A stretch of 45,936 bases of DNA, taken from Nostoc sp. NMS7. Lineage in GTDB: Bacteria; Cyanobacteriota; Cyanobacteriia; Cyanobacteriales; Nostocaceae. Where the stretch lies: the NCBI RefSeq assembly GCF_017115085.1, contig NZ_JABXKJ010000208.1, positions 1 to 45,936 of the forward strand, given 5' to 3'. Below the pieces are notes generated by a model. The model was not told the DNA's origin. It did not search any database and saw nothing but the letters and a program-made list of their open reading frames with translations. Of the stretch, positions 16,746 to 25,876 are shown in pieces; within the stretch, counting starts at the first letter, position 1, and each line of letters starts with the position of its first letter. Made by a program: the position numbers and the translations under genes.

Positions 16746-17666
16746 ATGCCCAGGTTTCCCTACGACCAGTTCGCAAAAGACTATCTTAAAGAATTGTTAC
16801 AGCTATTGGGAGAAGTGGAAACAAGTCGGAAGGTTCCGGCCCAAATCCGAGAGATTGATGTTTATTTTGTCCCTTCACTCCAATCCACAAGCGATACAAT
16901 AGAATTAGGACTGCTAGGAAAATTTGCGGCTAAACCAGCATTAATTGAACCATTTAGAAATGCGGCGACAATTGCGGAAATTCGTAGTTGTATGAATAAG
17001 TTATTTGATATTTTCGCGGAAGTAAAGCGTCAGAGTAAAGGTGATAAAAACCGGATTGCGGAATCAGATTTACCACGTTTATGGATTTTCTCACCTACAG
17101 CTTCTGAATCTATATTGGATGGTTTTAGAACTAACCTATATGAAGAAAATTGGGGAATAGGAGTACATTTTTTAGGGGATTATTTGAGAACAGGAATTGT
17201 GGCAATTCACCAATTACCGTGTATAGAAGAAACACTATGGTTGAGGATTTTAGGTAAGGGAAGAGTCCAGCAATAAGCAATAGATGAACTAGAAGCACTT
17301 CCCCAAAATAATCCCTTACGTTCCAAAGCAATTGATTTATTATTAAGTTTAAAGACTACCTTAGAATTCAATCAAAATATAGACGATGAGGATAGAGATT
17401 TAATTATGCGCTTATCACCTATTTACGAGCAGAAATTAGCAGAAGCTAAACAAGAAGGAATCCAAGAAGGAATTGAAGAAGGAATTCAAGAAGGAATTCA
17501 AGCAGAACGTCGTAATGTTATAGACAATGTGTTGCGAGTTCGCTTTGGTTCTTTAGAACCGGAACTAAGAGTAATTATTGAAGCTTTGTCGGCATTATCT
17601 CCAGAGGAATTTACTCCTTTATTATTGCAACTATCTAGGAAAGAATTATTAAATAGGTTCCTTTAG
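16746..17666 (+). pseudogene. Rpn-like / DUF4351-tail protein interrupted by an in-frame TAA
   Basis: One frame runs from ATG 16746 (MPRFPYDQFAKDYLKELLQ) to 17666 but contains a TAA at 17274-17276. Before the stop the protein ends LRILGKGRVQQ, and after it continues AIDELEALPQNNPLRSKAIDLLL without any frame change. Relatives in Nostoc (from memory) read ...KGRVQQQAIDELEALP..., so a CAA glutamine codon has become TAA by one C-to-T change. The N-terminal half is the cyanobacterial relative of Rpn/PD-(D/E)XK transposase-like nucleases. The C-terminal half has EGIQEGIEEGIQEGIQAE repeats and the LSPEEFTPLLLQLSRKELL tail. It could make a 176-residue short protein and, from ATG 17406, an 86-residue tail. 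Confidence 0.78.
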
Positions 17667-17837
17667 AAGAACTCAATCGGAGATACTGGGTTCTCGATCT
17701 TTACTAATAAATCGATGATTACTTAAGCTTATTCAATCGGATTAGAGAACATCCGAAGGGTAAGTAGCTTTAGTCTTTTAAAATCTTATGCAGACCGATA
17801 AACCGCTCACTACGAACAAAAGTTTTTACATTTAATT

Positions 17838-18983
17838 ATGTCTACCTACTTATCCAACAACGATCGCTTTCAACCCATAAATCTCTTTGAGTACGAAAAG
17901 TTAGCAAAAGACCATCTGTCTCAAACGACACTTGATTACTATAGTAGTGGTGCTTGGGACGAAATCACATTGCAAGATAATCGTGCTGCCTTTGAGCGAG
18001 TCAAGCTGCGACCTCGGATGTTAGTCGATGTCAGCGATGTCTACGACGGGCTACACCTACGCAATCTAACTACCTCCATTTTAGGACAATCCCTGCAACT
18101 ACCTTTATTAATTGCGCCGATGGCTTTTCAATGTCTAGCCCATCCAGACGGAGAAGTTGCTACGGCTCTAGCTGCGGCATCAGCTGGTGTGGGCATGGTT
18201 TTAAGTACAATGGCAACAAAGAGCATTGAAGAAGTAGCGACTGCATGCGAGAAATTTCCAGATTCTCTACGATGGTTCCAGCTTTACATCCATAAAGATC
18301 GGGGATTAACTCGTGCTTTGGTAGAAAAAGCCTATAAAGCAGGCTACAAAGCACTTTGTCTAACTGTAGATGCACCTGTTCTCGGACAGAGGGAGAGAGA
18401 TAGACGTAACGAGTTTGCCTTACCTCCAGACTTACATCTGGCTAATCTCGCCACCATCTCAGGGCTAGATATTTCCCATGAAAAAGGCGAATCTGGGTTA
18501 TTTACTTATTTTGCCCAACAGCTAAACCCAGCAGTAACTTGGCACGATTTAGAATGGTTACAGTCTTTATCTCCACTACCTTTAGTCATCAAAGGAATTT
18601 TACGGGGAGATGATGCTGTTCGGGCTGTAGAATATGGAGCCAAAGCAATAGTTGTTTCCAATCATGGTGGCAGACAACTCGATGGTGCGATCGCTTCTTT
18701 AGATGCCCTAACTGAAATAGTAGCAGCAGTGGATGGTAAAGTAGAAGTAGTGTTAGATGGCGGCATTCGTAGGGGTACAGACATTCTCAAAGCTCTGGCA
18801 TTAGGAGCAAAAGCGGTATTGATCGGACGACCCATTTTGTGGGGACTAGCAGTAGCAGGACAAGTCGGTGTATCTCATGTCATCTCACTACTACAAGATG
18901 AGTTAAGTCTGGCAATGGCACTTAGCGGCTGTGCAAAACTAGAGGATATTGACCCTAGTTTAGTGAGGCTGCCACGCCTTTAA
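17838..18983 (+). CDS. FMN-dependent alpha-hydroxyacid oxidase (L-lactate/glycolate oxidase)
   Basis: 381 residues of the lactate oxidase / glycolate oxidase / lactate dehydrogenase family. It oxidises an L-2-hydroxyacid, and in the oxidase members hydrogen peroxide is formed. Seen are the N-terminal INLFEYEKLAKDHL, RPRMLVDVSDVD-type block, PLLIAPMAFQCLAHPDGE, the FQLYIHKD segment, KGILRGDDA, the active-site SNHGGRQLD with His276, and the FMN-phosphate loop DGGIRRGTDILKALALGAKAVLIGRP. The Nostoc sp. PCC 7120 homologue was reported to prefer L-lactate rather than glycolate (Hackenberg and co-workers, from memory), with a role in oxygen removal under nitrogen fixation. Substrate here is undecided. 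Confidence 0.92.
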   Translation: MSTYLSNNDRFQPINLFEYEKLAKDHLSQTTLDYYSSGAWDEITLQDNRAAFERVKLRPRMLVDVSDVYDGLHLRNLTTSILGQSLQLPLLIAPMAFQCLAHPDGEVATALAAASAGVGMVLSTMATKSIEEVATACEKFPDSLRWFQLYIHKDRGLTRALVEKAYKAGYKALCLTVDAPVLGQRERDRRNEFALPPDLHLANLATISGLDISHEKGESGLFTYFAQQLNPAVTWHDLEWLQSLSPLPLVIKGILRGDDAVRAVEYGAKAIVVSNHGGRQLDGAIASLDALTEIVAAVDGKVEVVLDGGIRRGTDILKALALGAKAVLIGRPILWGLAVAGQVGVSHVISLLQDELSLAMALSGCAKLEDIDPSLVRLPRL

Positions 18984-19042
18984 GCCTTAGAATGGTCAAA
19001 AATATTATTCCAGAAAAACTTTGAAAATTAATTTTCAGACTT

Positions 19043-19071
19043 GTGACAAAATCCCTCAAATAGAGTATACT
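19043..19071 (+). promoter_or_regulatory. Putative sigma-70 type promoter of tRNA-Leu(CAA)
   Basis: GTGACA (19043-19048) and TATACT (19066-19071) are separated by 17 bases; the tRNA begins 18 bases after the -10 box. The -35 box differs from TTGACA at one or two positions. Confidence 0.55.
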
Positions 19072-19089
19072 AGTTAAGATTGGATATAA

Positions 19090-19173
19090 GGGCGGGTGGC
19101 GGAATTGGTAGACGCACCACACTCAAAATGTGGCGGCCTTGCGGTCATAGGAGTTCGATTCTCCTCCTGCCCA
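19090..19173 (+). tRNA. tRNA-Leu (anticodon CAA)
   Basis: Acceptor GGGCGGG pairs with CCTGCCC (one G-T), discriminator A. D-arm GGCGGAATTGGTAGACGC, anticodon stem CCACA/TGTGG around CTCAAAA (anticodon CAA), long variable arm CGGCCTTGCGGTCAT, and T-arm AGGAG TTCGATT CTCCT. CCA is not encoded. Confidence 0.96.
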
Positions 19174-19364
19174 CTACCAAACAAGTACTAGATAGGTGAA
19201 AAATTATGCGCCTAAAAAGATGGGAATCTCCCCGCAAAGAAGGCAGGAATGAGAAAGGTAGAGGCGGTTCTGCAAGGAAGCGGCAACTCAAAAAGCAAAG
19301 GCAAATGTTACTGCAAAGACTCAAGGAAAGTAACAAACTAGACAATCACAAAAATAATAGAGCA

Positions 19365-19397
19365 GGGGAAGATAAACTTATCTTCCCCTTATTTTTG
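19365..19397 (+). terminator. Rho-independent terminator
   Basis: Perfect 11-bp stem GGGGAAGATAA / TTATCTTCCCC with a 2-base loop (19376-19377), followed by TTATTTTT. It lies about 190 bases after tRNA-Leu(CAA). A basic 71-codon frame (19206-19421) lies between but runs through the terminator stem, so I do not call it. Confidence 0.8.
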
Positions 19398-19953
19398 GGC
19401 TTTTATTTCAGAAAAAAATAAATTGTAGGGATTTTTCAATACATAGACTAAATTAAATCTGTAAGAAATTTGGAAATTCATCAGAAAAAATTATTAGCCA
19501 TTCTTTAACATATACTAATTCAATTGAAACTCTTAAGCGCATACTTACGTATGAAAATCATCAGGCTGAGTGTCTGCTATTTTACTTCGCAATTTAATTT
19601 ATATTTGTAGTAAATATTACCCAGTAAAATAGATATCCATCGGAACTTATCCCAATTGTAATGCTTGCAGAAAGAAATCAACAATTAATTATGAAGGAAG
19701 TATGAATTTTACCAAGCAACGTCTAAAATGCCTAGCTTAAAACAGTAAGCTAGGACACAGCAGCAAATAATTCTAATTTTAGTATTACCGATTAAGCCAA
19801 AAGTATACTAAGAAGGCAATTGCACCTCCATGTGTTAACTTCCAAGAATGACACAAGCCTACAAAAAGTCAGGAGTCATCTGATCTGAATTATTTAATAT
19901 TCGGAATGGTCTAGGTAATGTATGGGTTTTTTTCTTGGACACAGGAGTTATTG
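19398..19953. other. Long AT-rich gap before the glycosyltransferase gene
   Basis: About 550 bases with no supported frame on either strand. It should contain the promoter of the downstream gene. I see no strong repeat, only a short imperfect inversion around GCCTAGCTTAAAACAGTAAG (19730-19749), where CTAGCTTA is mirrored by TAAGCTAG. Confidence 0.45.
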
Positions 19954-20751
19954 ATGGTGGCAAGAGTGCTTCTACCTACTAAAAAAGTGCTTGATTTTCC
20001 GATTACTGCTTTACGGTTTGACGACCAGGTACAAACAATACTTAAGTGGTCGATTCGGCATGAGAGTAAAACTGTATACGTAGCTAATGTACACATGCTC
20101 ATTGAAGCTCATTGGAATCCAGAGTTTGCCAACATATTACGAAATGCAGATATAGTTACTCCTGATGGGATGCCTCTTGTATGGATGATGCGAAAAATGG
20201 GAGCGCTTTGTCAAGACCGTGTGGCAGGGATGGATATTTTACTAGCATTGTGTCAGCTAACTCAAACAGAAAATCTTAGTATTTTCTTTCTAGGTTCCCA
20301 AACAGAAATTCTTTCTAAGATGCGAAAAAGGTTAGAGAAGGAATTTCCGCAGGTGAAGATTGCGGCGATGGAACCTCTACCCTTTCGTCCCCTGAGTGAA
20401 ACTGAAGACGAAGCTTTAGTTCAAAAGATTAATTCTAGTGGTGCTAGCACCGTCTTAGTATCTCTGGGATGTCCTAAGCAAGAAAATTGGATAGCTCAAC
20501 ATAAGGGTAAGATACAGGCTGTAATGATTGGACTGGGTGGAGTTTTCCCAGTTTATGCAGGAATTCACAAGCGGGCACCCCGTATAGTTCGAGACTTAGG
20601 ACTTGAATGGCTGTATCGATGGATTCAAGAACCGCGCCGCCTTTGCGGTCGCTATGCTAAGACCATTCCACTATTTATATGGCTGGCTACTAAGCAACTA
20701 CTATCATCAAGTCGGATTGCAGCAGTCTTCCTTCACGAGACTGGAGATTAA
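19954..20751 (+). CDS. WecG/TagA/CpsF family glycosyltransferase
   Basis: 265 residues from the second ATG (MVARVLLPTKKVLDFP), which has AGGAG six bases upstream; the first in-frame ATG at 19918 has none. Family marks are the N-terminal PITAL-FDD, YVANVHMLIEAHWNPEF, the DIVTPDGMPLVWMMR block with the catalytic Asp, the FFLGSQ nucleotide-sugar segment, LVSLGCPKQENWIAQH, and IGLGGVFPVYAGIHKRAP. Such enzymes add N-acetylmannosamine(-uronic acid) or a related sugar to a lipid-linked acceptor for wall polymers or exopolysaccharide. The enzyme has no neighbouring polysaccharide genes here. It acts at the inner face of the plasma membrane. Confidence 0.9.
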   Translation: MVARVLLPTKKVLDFPITALRFDDQVQTILKWSIRHESKTVYVANVHMLIEAHWNPEFANILRNADIVTPDGMPLVWMMRKMGALCQDRVAGMDILLALCQLTQTENLSIFFLGSQTEILSKMRKRLEKEFPQVKIAAMEPLPFRPLSETEDEALVQKINSSGASTVLVSLGCPKQENWIAQHKGKIQAVMIGLGGVFPVYAGIHKRAPRIVRDLGLEWLYRWIQEPRRLCGRYAKTIPLFIWLATKQLLSSSRIAAVFLHETGD

Positions 20752-21086
20752 GGAAAAGGAAATAGGTGAGACTGACTGGCGGGAAAAGAAATAATCTAGC
20801 GTTAATTATCAGCAGCTGATGAGAATTTACCAACAAGTCATCAATAAAAATAAATATGTGTCTCCCCCAAGGCGTTGATTATCAAGTGAAGTAGATTTTA
20901 GATGCAAAGGAATTGCGATCGCACAATTTTCTCCCTTAACGCTCTATAATCACTATCGGATAAATTAATGTGACTTCGACGATACAGCCAAACGTCGATT
21001 CAGATGAAACAGGCTAAGTGCAAGGATTCTCACCAATCAATGTCTGGCTGTCAAAACCGATGATCTCAAATCAACTATTAAACTAC
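20752..21086. other. Gap without a supported gene
   Basis: About 335 bases between the glycosyltransferase gene and the tRNA-Gln promoter. One GCGATCGC-like site (GCGATCGCA near 20916) is present. No frame with start context, no strong hairpin. Confidence 0.45.
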
Positions 21087-21117
21087 TTGACATTAACCCA
21101 GGAGTAAGTGTTATATT
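21087..21117 (+). promoter_or_regulatory. Putative promoter of tRNA-Gln
   Basis: Consensus TTGACA at 21087-21092 and TTATAT at 21111-21116 with an 18-base spacer. The tRNA starts at 21135. Confidence 0.68.
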
Positions 21118-21134
21118 AACTAGAGTAAAGTCGT

Positions 21135-21206
21135 TGGGGCGTCGCCAAGTGGTAAGGCAGCGGGTTTTGGTCTCGCCATTCCTGGGTTCGAATCCTAGCG
21201 CCCCAG
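21135..21206 (+). tRNA. tRNA-Gln (anticodon TTG)
   Basis: Acceptor TGGGGCG pairs with CGCCCCA, discriminator G. D-arm TCGCCAAGTGGTAAGGCA, anticodon stem GCGGG/CTCGC around TTTTGGT (anticodon TTG), and T-arm CTGGG TTCGAAT CCTAG. Total length 72 bases without CCA. Confidence 0.96.
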
Positions 21207-21213
21207 TAAATCT

Positions 21214-21240
21214 AAAGACAGGCATAAGAGCCTGTCTTTT
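21214..21240 (+). terminator. Rho-independent terminator after tRNA-Gln
   Basis: AAAGACAGGC and GCCTGTCTTT form a perfect 10-bp stem with loop ATAAGA and a short T-run. Confidence 0.78.
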
Positions 21241-21295
21241 AGAGTATTTAATTACATTTTTCAGATGCGTCTCAATGCATCTAATTCTGTAAAAG

Positions 21296-21775
21296 TTACT
21301 TGTCAGGCGATTTAAGAGCTTGATCCAGAGTCTGCCGAGCCTGTTCTGCTTTAGATCGCGCTTCCTGGTAACGCACATTAGCTTGGGCAAAATTTTTCAG
21401 AACTTTAAAACCTTCCTTAAGTCGAGTAATTTCCTCTTCTGTCACCGACTCGTCAGTGAACAGAACATCAACCGCTTTGCGAATTTGCAACGCTTCCGCT
21501 CGTGACTCCTGAACTTTTAGCTTGAGTGTGGCCAGGTTACTCAGAACCTGGACAGCTTGTGTAATCGTATCTTCACCGCTAGCAGGATCAATAGTTGACT
21601 CTTTAACCTCAATTAATTGTTGAGGGCCAAATCCTTCTTCCAGTTCCGTGGGTAGCTTACCTGCATCCATCAGTTCCATCAGCTGATCCATTGCTTTGTC
21701 ACGAGCTTTAGCTGAATCTTTTCCAGAAACAGTAAGGATAATTTCTGGACTTTGAGCGAGAGTGTACTGAACCAT
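21296..21775 (-). CDS. Conserved cyanobacterial protein of unknown function, helical
   Basis: 159 residues from ATG at 21775 (MVQYTLAQSPEIILTVSGKD); the frame extends to a TTG at 21805 without support. The first 60 residues are mixed (TVSGKDSAKARDKAMDQLMEL), and the rest is strongly helical and charged, with heptad-like leucines (VQVLSNLATLKLKVQES...ARSKAEQARQTLDQAL), probably a coiled coil. Similar proteins occur widely in filamentous cyanobacteria (from memory), without known function. The gene is convergent with tRNA-Gln. Confidence 0.75.
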   Translation of the reverse strand: MVQYTLAQSPEIILTVSGKDSAKARDKAMDQLMELMDAGKLPTELEEGFGPQQLIEVKESTIDPASGEDTITQAVQVLSNLATLKLKVQESRAEALQIRKAVDVLFTDESVTEEEITRLKEGFKVLKNFAQANVRYQEARSKAEQARQTLDQALKSPDK

Positions 21776-21998
21776 ATTTGAGCAGAAAATTTCCTGGTTA
21801 ACCAAGCTGAAGCAAATAACTATAACATATTGCGTGTAAGGTTATTTTTGGGTTTATTGACTTTGGTGTGGGTTTGCCAAATTCATGCGATTTCTATTTT
21901 TAATGATTTCAAGCTTTATTGTTGCCCCTGCCAAGTCGCTCAAAATAAAACTTTATACTTAAGAAAACGGGAATAAGTTTCAACAGGAGAGGAGAGCA

Positions 21999-23294
21999 AT
22001 GGCTCCCAGTCCCACCATCATGCAAGCTGTGGAACAGCTGGGTTACCGTGTCACCGTTGGAGATGTGGCAACTCAGGCAGGATTGAACGTCGCTGAAGCT
22101 AATCAAAGCTTGTTAGCCCTGGCATCTGATGCTGGGGGACATTTGCAGGTAGCGGATTCAGGTGATATAGTTTACCTTTTCCCAGAAAATTTTCGAGCAA
22201 TTTTGCGTAATAAATACTTCCGATTACGATTGCAGGAATGGTGGAAAAAGGTCTGGAGTGTTCTGTTTTACTTGATTCGCATTTCTTTTGGAATTTTCTT
22301 AACTGTTTCTATCATCCTGATAACTGTTACCATCTACATTATCATTACCTCTACCAACTCAGACCGTAACGGCAACAGTCGGGGCAGTAATTTCGGTGGC
22401 GGGTTCTTCTATTTTCCAAATTTATTCTGGTATCTTAGCCCAAATTATGACACCCAAAACCAGGAACGGCGACGTGAAAGGCGCGAAGAAAGCAATCTGA
22501 ATTTCTTTGAAGCTGTCTTTTCGTTTTTGTTTGGCGATGGTAATCCTAACGCCAACTTAGAAGAACGTCGCTGGCAAGAAATTGCTACGGTGATTCGGAT
22601 GAACCGTGGCGCAGTGGTAGCGGAACAAATTTCTCCATATTTGGATGAGATTGGCGAGGGATATACAAAAGAGTACGAAGATTATATGCTGCCCGTTCTG
22701 ACGCGATTTAATGGGCAACCGGGGGTAAGTCCAGAAGGGCAAATTGTTTATTATTTCCCAGAGTTGCAGGTGAGTGCAACTAAAAAACGCCGTCATTCAA
22801 TATCAGATCACTTGGAGGAATTTCTCTGGCGTTTTAGTGCCGCAAGTTCCGGGCAAATTATGCTGAGTGCTGGATTAGGTGTACTAAATTTTGTTGGTGC
22901 TTTAGTACTGGGAAGTTTGTTGAAAGATGGCACAGTTGCCGCCCGATTAGGTGATCTGGGGGCTTTTGTAGGTTTTGTGCAAGGAATTTATTGGCTGCTA
23001 TTGGCTTATGGAGCAGGTTTCTTAGGCATACCCTTATTGCGTTATTTCTGGATTCGGTGGCGTAATCGCAAAATAGGCGATCGCAACCGCGATCGCATTT
23101 CCAGAGCAAGGCTCTTGGCAAGTCCTGATGCACCTTTGCAACAAAAAATCGACTATGCTCAACAATTTGCAACAGAAAAAGTCATTGGCAACGAAGATTT
23201 AGTGTATTCTAGCGAAACTGACTTACTCGACCAAGAAGTTGAGCGTTCTGCACAAATTGACGCTGAATGGCAACGGCGGTTAGATCAGTCATAA
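21999..23294 (+). CDS. Conserved cyanobacterial membrane protein with N-terminal helix-turn-helix-like domain
   Basis: 431 residues. Residues 1-75 (SPTIMQAVEQLGYRVTVGDVATQAGL..EANQSLLALASDAGG) look like a winged-helix-type fold ending in VYLFPENF; a similar half-repeat returns at residues 190-250 ending in IVYYFPELQV. A membrane helix lies at about 90-115 (VLFYLIRISFGIFLTVSIIL) and two more at about 285-310 and 318-342. The segment between is Asn/Gly/Tyr-rich, then Arg-rich. AGGAGAGGAGAG precedes the ATG by few bases. I recognise it as a conserved cyanobacterial type without assigned function. Confidence 0.82.
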   Translation: MAPSPTIMQAVEQLGYRVTVGDVATQAGLNVAEANQSLLALASDAGGHLQVADSGDIVYLFPENFRAILRNKYFRLRLQEWWKKVWSVLFYLIRISFGIFLTVSIILITVTIYIIITSTNSDRNGNSRGSNFGGGFFYFPNLFWYLSPNYDTQNQERRRERREESNLNFFEAVFSFLFGDGNPNANLEERRWQEIATVIRMNRGAVVAEQISPYLDEIGEGYTKEYEDYMLPVLTRFNGQPGVSPEGQIVYYFPELQVSATKKRRHSISDHLEEFLWRFSAASSGQIMLSAGLGVLNFVGALVLGSLLKDGTVAARLGDLGAFVGFVQGIYWLLLAYGAGFLGIPLLRYFWIRWRNRKIGDRNRDRISRARLLASPDAPLQQKIDYAQQFATEKVIGNEDLVYSSETDLLDQEVERSAQIDAEWQRRLDQS

Positions 23295-23334
23295 GCAATT
23301 CGCTTATCCAAAATTTTCCCTAATCAGAAGGTAA

Positions 23335-23368
23335 CAAAAATGGGTGGGCAAGATGCCCGCCCATTTTT
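23335..23368. terminator. Bidirectional terminator between convergent genes
   Basis: TGGGTGGGCA and TGCCCGCCCA form a 10-bp stem with one G-T pair and loop AGA; it is flanked by AAAAA on the left and TTTTTGTTTTT on the right, so it can serve both directions. Confidence 0.82.
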
Positions 23369-23385
23369 GTTTTTGCGGGAACCAT

Positions 23386-24231
23386 TTAAAACTCCCTTAC
23401 CTTAGAGATAACTTTTTGGGCGATGTGAAAAGCAGAGATATATGAAAGTTGAAGACTGCCTCCCAAATCATTTTCTATGCGATGCCTCAATCCTGAAAAT
23501 AAAGACTCTTTGTTGTGTGGATCTAATTTTATGTATGGTGAGTAAGTGTTCAAAAGTGTTAAATATTCATCAACAGTGTAGGTTACTTCTGATCTAACTT
23601 GTCCAGATATTAAGTCTTTGAATTGCCCCGAATCAATGGACATATTTCCTAATTGTCTCAAGATATATTCTTGAGTTTCTTGGTCTTCATATCGATCAAG
23701 AGATGGAGTATGTACTTGATAGACTTCCGATAAGCTTTGGTACACTTCGTAGCTGGGTTGAAGTTCCTTATTCCACAATAAAATCAGGTAGCCATTTTCT
23801 TTTAGGGCATTTGCTGCTTTTGGATATCCAACTTCTGGTGATATCCAATGAAAAGAACTCGCCGCTAAAACAGCATCAAATTCAAGTGGCTTAAGTTTCC
23901 ACTCTTCAAACGATGTATTTTGAATCTCTACATTAGAATACGGTTGACAATTCTGTTGAGCTAACTGGAAAAAATCTGGATTGGGTTCTAAGGAGATTAT
24001 AGAGCAACCCAATTGAGCGATGCCTACTGTTGCAGTTCCAGGGCCACATCCCACTTCCAGAATTTTTGAGTCAGTGGAGAGTTGAGCAAGTTCCACAACT
24101 TGGCGAATCAAATCCTGCGGATAGCGGGGTCTTGCCTTGTTGTAAGCTTCTGCTGCTGGAGAATACCAATTTTTGCGCTGTTCGAGGTTTCTGCTGGAAT
24201 AACTGATTATTGTTTGTTTTAGGTCTTCCAT
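23386..24231 (-). CDS. Class I SAM-dependent methyltransferase
   Basis: 281 residues. The SAM-binding glycine motif is ILEVGCGPGTATVGIAQLG near residues 58-76, followed by the acidic loop ISLEPNPDF and the post-motif FDAVLAASSFHWISPEVGYPKA, which marks the Methyltransf_11/25 type. The N-terminal NWYSPAAEAYNKARPRYP is typical of small-molecule methyltransferases of unknown substrate. It lies 36 bases downstream of the ftsW-like gene on the same strand and may be cotranscribed, without an obvious functional link. Confidence 0.88.
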   Translation of the reverse strand: MEDLKQTIISYSSRNLEQRKNWYSPAAEAYNKARPRYPQDLIRQVVELAQLSTDSKILEVGCGPGTATVGIAQLGCSIISLEPNPDFFQLAQQNCQPYSNVEIQNTSFEEWKLKPLEFDAVLAASSFHWISPEVGYPKAANALKENGYLILLWNKELQPSYEVYQSLSEVYQVHTPSLDRYEDQETQEYILRQLGNMSIDSGQFKDLISGQVRSEVTYTVDEYLTLLNTYSPYIKLDPHNKESLFSGLRHRIENDLGGSLQLSYISAFHIAQKVISKVREF

Positions 24232-24267
24232 AGTCTATTCAATTTGATCGTGCAAAGGCGTACTAGC

Positions 24268-25470
24268 TCAATTCTTATTTTTCTGAAAAGCTCGGCGTCT
24301 GCGCCCATTTTCAACCAAGGGTTTTCGCAACGGTACTACCTCAGCTTCACTACTCTCGCGTGCTACCCGAATCAGCAACCCAGCAGCTATTAAACTGGCA
24401 ATCATGGAATTACCACCATAACTAAACATGGGCAAAGGTAAGCCAGTAGTCGGTAAAGAACCTGTAGCAACACCGATGTGGAGCAATGATTGTCCTACCA
24501 TCAAAATCGTCACGCCGATCGCTACCAATCGATGTACTATATTTTTAGCCTTCAGCGCCACAATTAATCCGAGAGTGGCAAATGTAGCTAAAAGTACTAA
24601 CAATACCATACTGCCAACAAAGCCAAACTCTTCAGCAAACACGGCAAAAATAAAATCGGTATCCTGAATTGGTAAATAAAACAGCTTTTGTTGAGAAAGC
24701 CCATATCCAGAACCCCAAGTTTTACCAGAACCTACGGCGAGTAGACTTTGCACCAACTGGTAGCCATCTCCTGTAGCATCTGCCCACGGATTCAGGAATG
24801 ACATCACCCGCTTACGCTGATACTCTTTAATACTAATACTCAGTATTGCCAACAGCACTCCACCAATTGCTGTTCCTCCCAGGTACTTGTAAGGTAAGCC
24901 AGCTGCTAGAGCAATTAGCCAGATAGTCATGCCGCAAAGTGCTGTTGTACTCAAGTTAGGCTGGGCAAGAATTCCTAAAAGTACCAGACCGAAAATACCC
25001 AACCAAGCCAAGCGAACCCGCCAACTGATTCGTTCCCACTGACCAAAAAGCCGCGCACTTTGCAGCACCAAAAAGGGTTTAATTAATTCTGACGGTTGAA
25101 TCGGAATTGGCCCGATCGCAATCCAACGCGCTGCGTCAAAAGCCTTTCTTCCCAATCCTGGGATCAGTGTGACAAAAATTAACGCCAAAAACAGCAACAA
25201 AAACCAATGGGATAGTCCCAAAATTTTCTGCAACGGCAAATTCACAATAATATTGAATCCGATTAAGGAAACTAACACCCAAAGCAGTTGACGCTTAAAG
25301 TAGTACAACCCATCATTTTGACGGACATCAGCAACGGGATAGGATGCGGAAAATAGCATGATTAAGCCAGCGAACAGCCAAATCAACGTTAACCACCGCA
25401 ACAACCGCGCTTCTAATGCCCAGTTGGAGACGGAAATATCAAAAATTGGAATCAGGCGGCGTAGATTCAC
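24268..25470 (-). CDS. ftsW: FtsW/RodA/SpoVE family peptidoglycan glycosyltransferase
   Basis: 400 residues with about ten membrane helices. SEDS polymerase signatures are visible: the GRKAFDAARWIAIGPIPIQPSELIKP block (the essential W-x-x-G-x-x-x-x-QPSE region), the AQPNLSTT segment with the catalytic-type Asp replaced by Asn in this loop alignment, GSGYGLSQQKLFYLPIQDTDFIFAVFAEEFGF, and TGLPLPMFSYGGNSM. It polymerises lipid II glycan together with a class b PBP at the septum. The pattern FIFAVFAEEFG and the GSG-GLSQQKLFYLP block favour FtsW over RodA. The start is GTG at 25470, without a clear ribosome binding site. The Asn in AQPNLS deserves checking against orthologues. Confidence 0.88.
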   Translation of the reverse strand: MNLRRLIPIFDISVSNWALEARLLRWLTLIWLFAGLIMLFSASYPVADVRQNDGLYYFKRQLLWVLVSLIGFNIIVNLPLQKILGLSHWFLLLFLALIFVTLIPGLGRKAFDAARWIAIGPIPIQPSELIKPFLVLQSARLFGQWERISWRVRLAWLGIFGLVLLGILAQPNLSTTALCGMTIWLIALAAGLPYKYLGGTAIGGVLLAILSISIKEYQRKRVMSFLNPWADATGDGYQLVQSLLAVGSGKTWGSGYGLSQQKLFYLPIQDTDFIFAVFAEEFGFVGSMVLLVLLATFATLGLIVALKAKNIVHRLVAIGVTILMVGQSLLHIGVATGSLPTTGLPLPMFSYGGNSMIASLIAAGLLIRVARESSEAEVVPLRKPLVENGRRRRAFQKNKN

Positions 25471-25876
25471 GATCAGTACAGGTAAAAAGTTAGAAATTAG
25501 GAGTTAGTAATAAAACTCATAAATCATAACTTATAACTTATAACTCTTAAGTAGCTTTGACAACGATACATTTGATAATGGTCAACTTTAATACACTCAG
25601 CTAGCAACTATTAATCTAATTCCTAGTCGCTTTGACTGGGGTTGTTCTCGCGATCGCTAGTTGATACAAAGGATATTTTTCTCAGACCACTACCAAATTT
25701 GACAACACAATACTTCTTGCTTTCCTTGATTTGACTTTTGACAAACCGAAAAATTTTTAATTTGTCACGCATCCAGAAAGTTTCTTATAAAAAGCCCAGA
25801 TAAAGTTTCAGTAATATTACGGTAGTGGCTTAACTTTCTCAGGGCTATGGTTAATTGAACTATTTAAAAAGCTTGC
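25471..25876. other. Divergent gap between ftsW and the next gene
   Basis: About 400 bases containing a low-complexity AAC-TTATAACTTATAACTC stretch (25520-25550), one CGCGATCGC site near 25650, and otherwise AT-rich sequence. Both flanking promoters must lie here. No gene is supported. Confidence 0.5.

Noticed and set aside
19206..19421. Basic 71-codon frame after tRNA-Leu(CAA)
   Set aside because: It reads through the perfect terminator stem at 19365-19388, so the C-terminus is not credible; a shorter real peptide cannot be excluded.
23386..24231. Methyltransferase as the missing second half of the OvoA-like protein
   Set aside because: It is 5 kb away, in a different gene neighbourhood, and its sequence is of a general Methyltransf_11/25 type.
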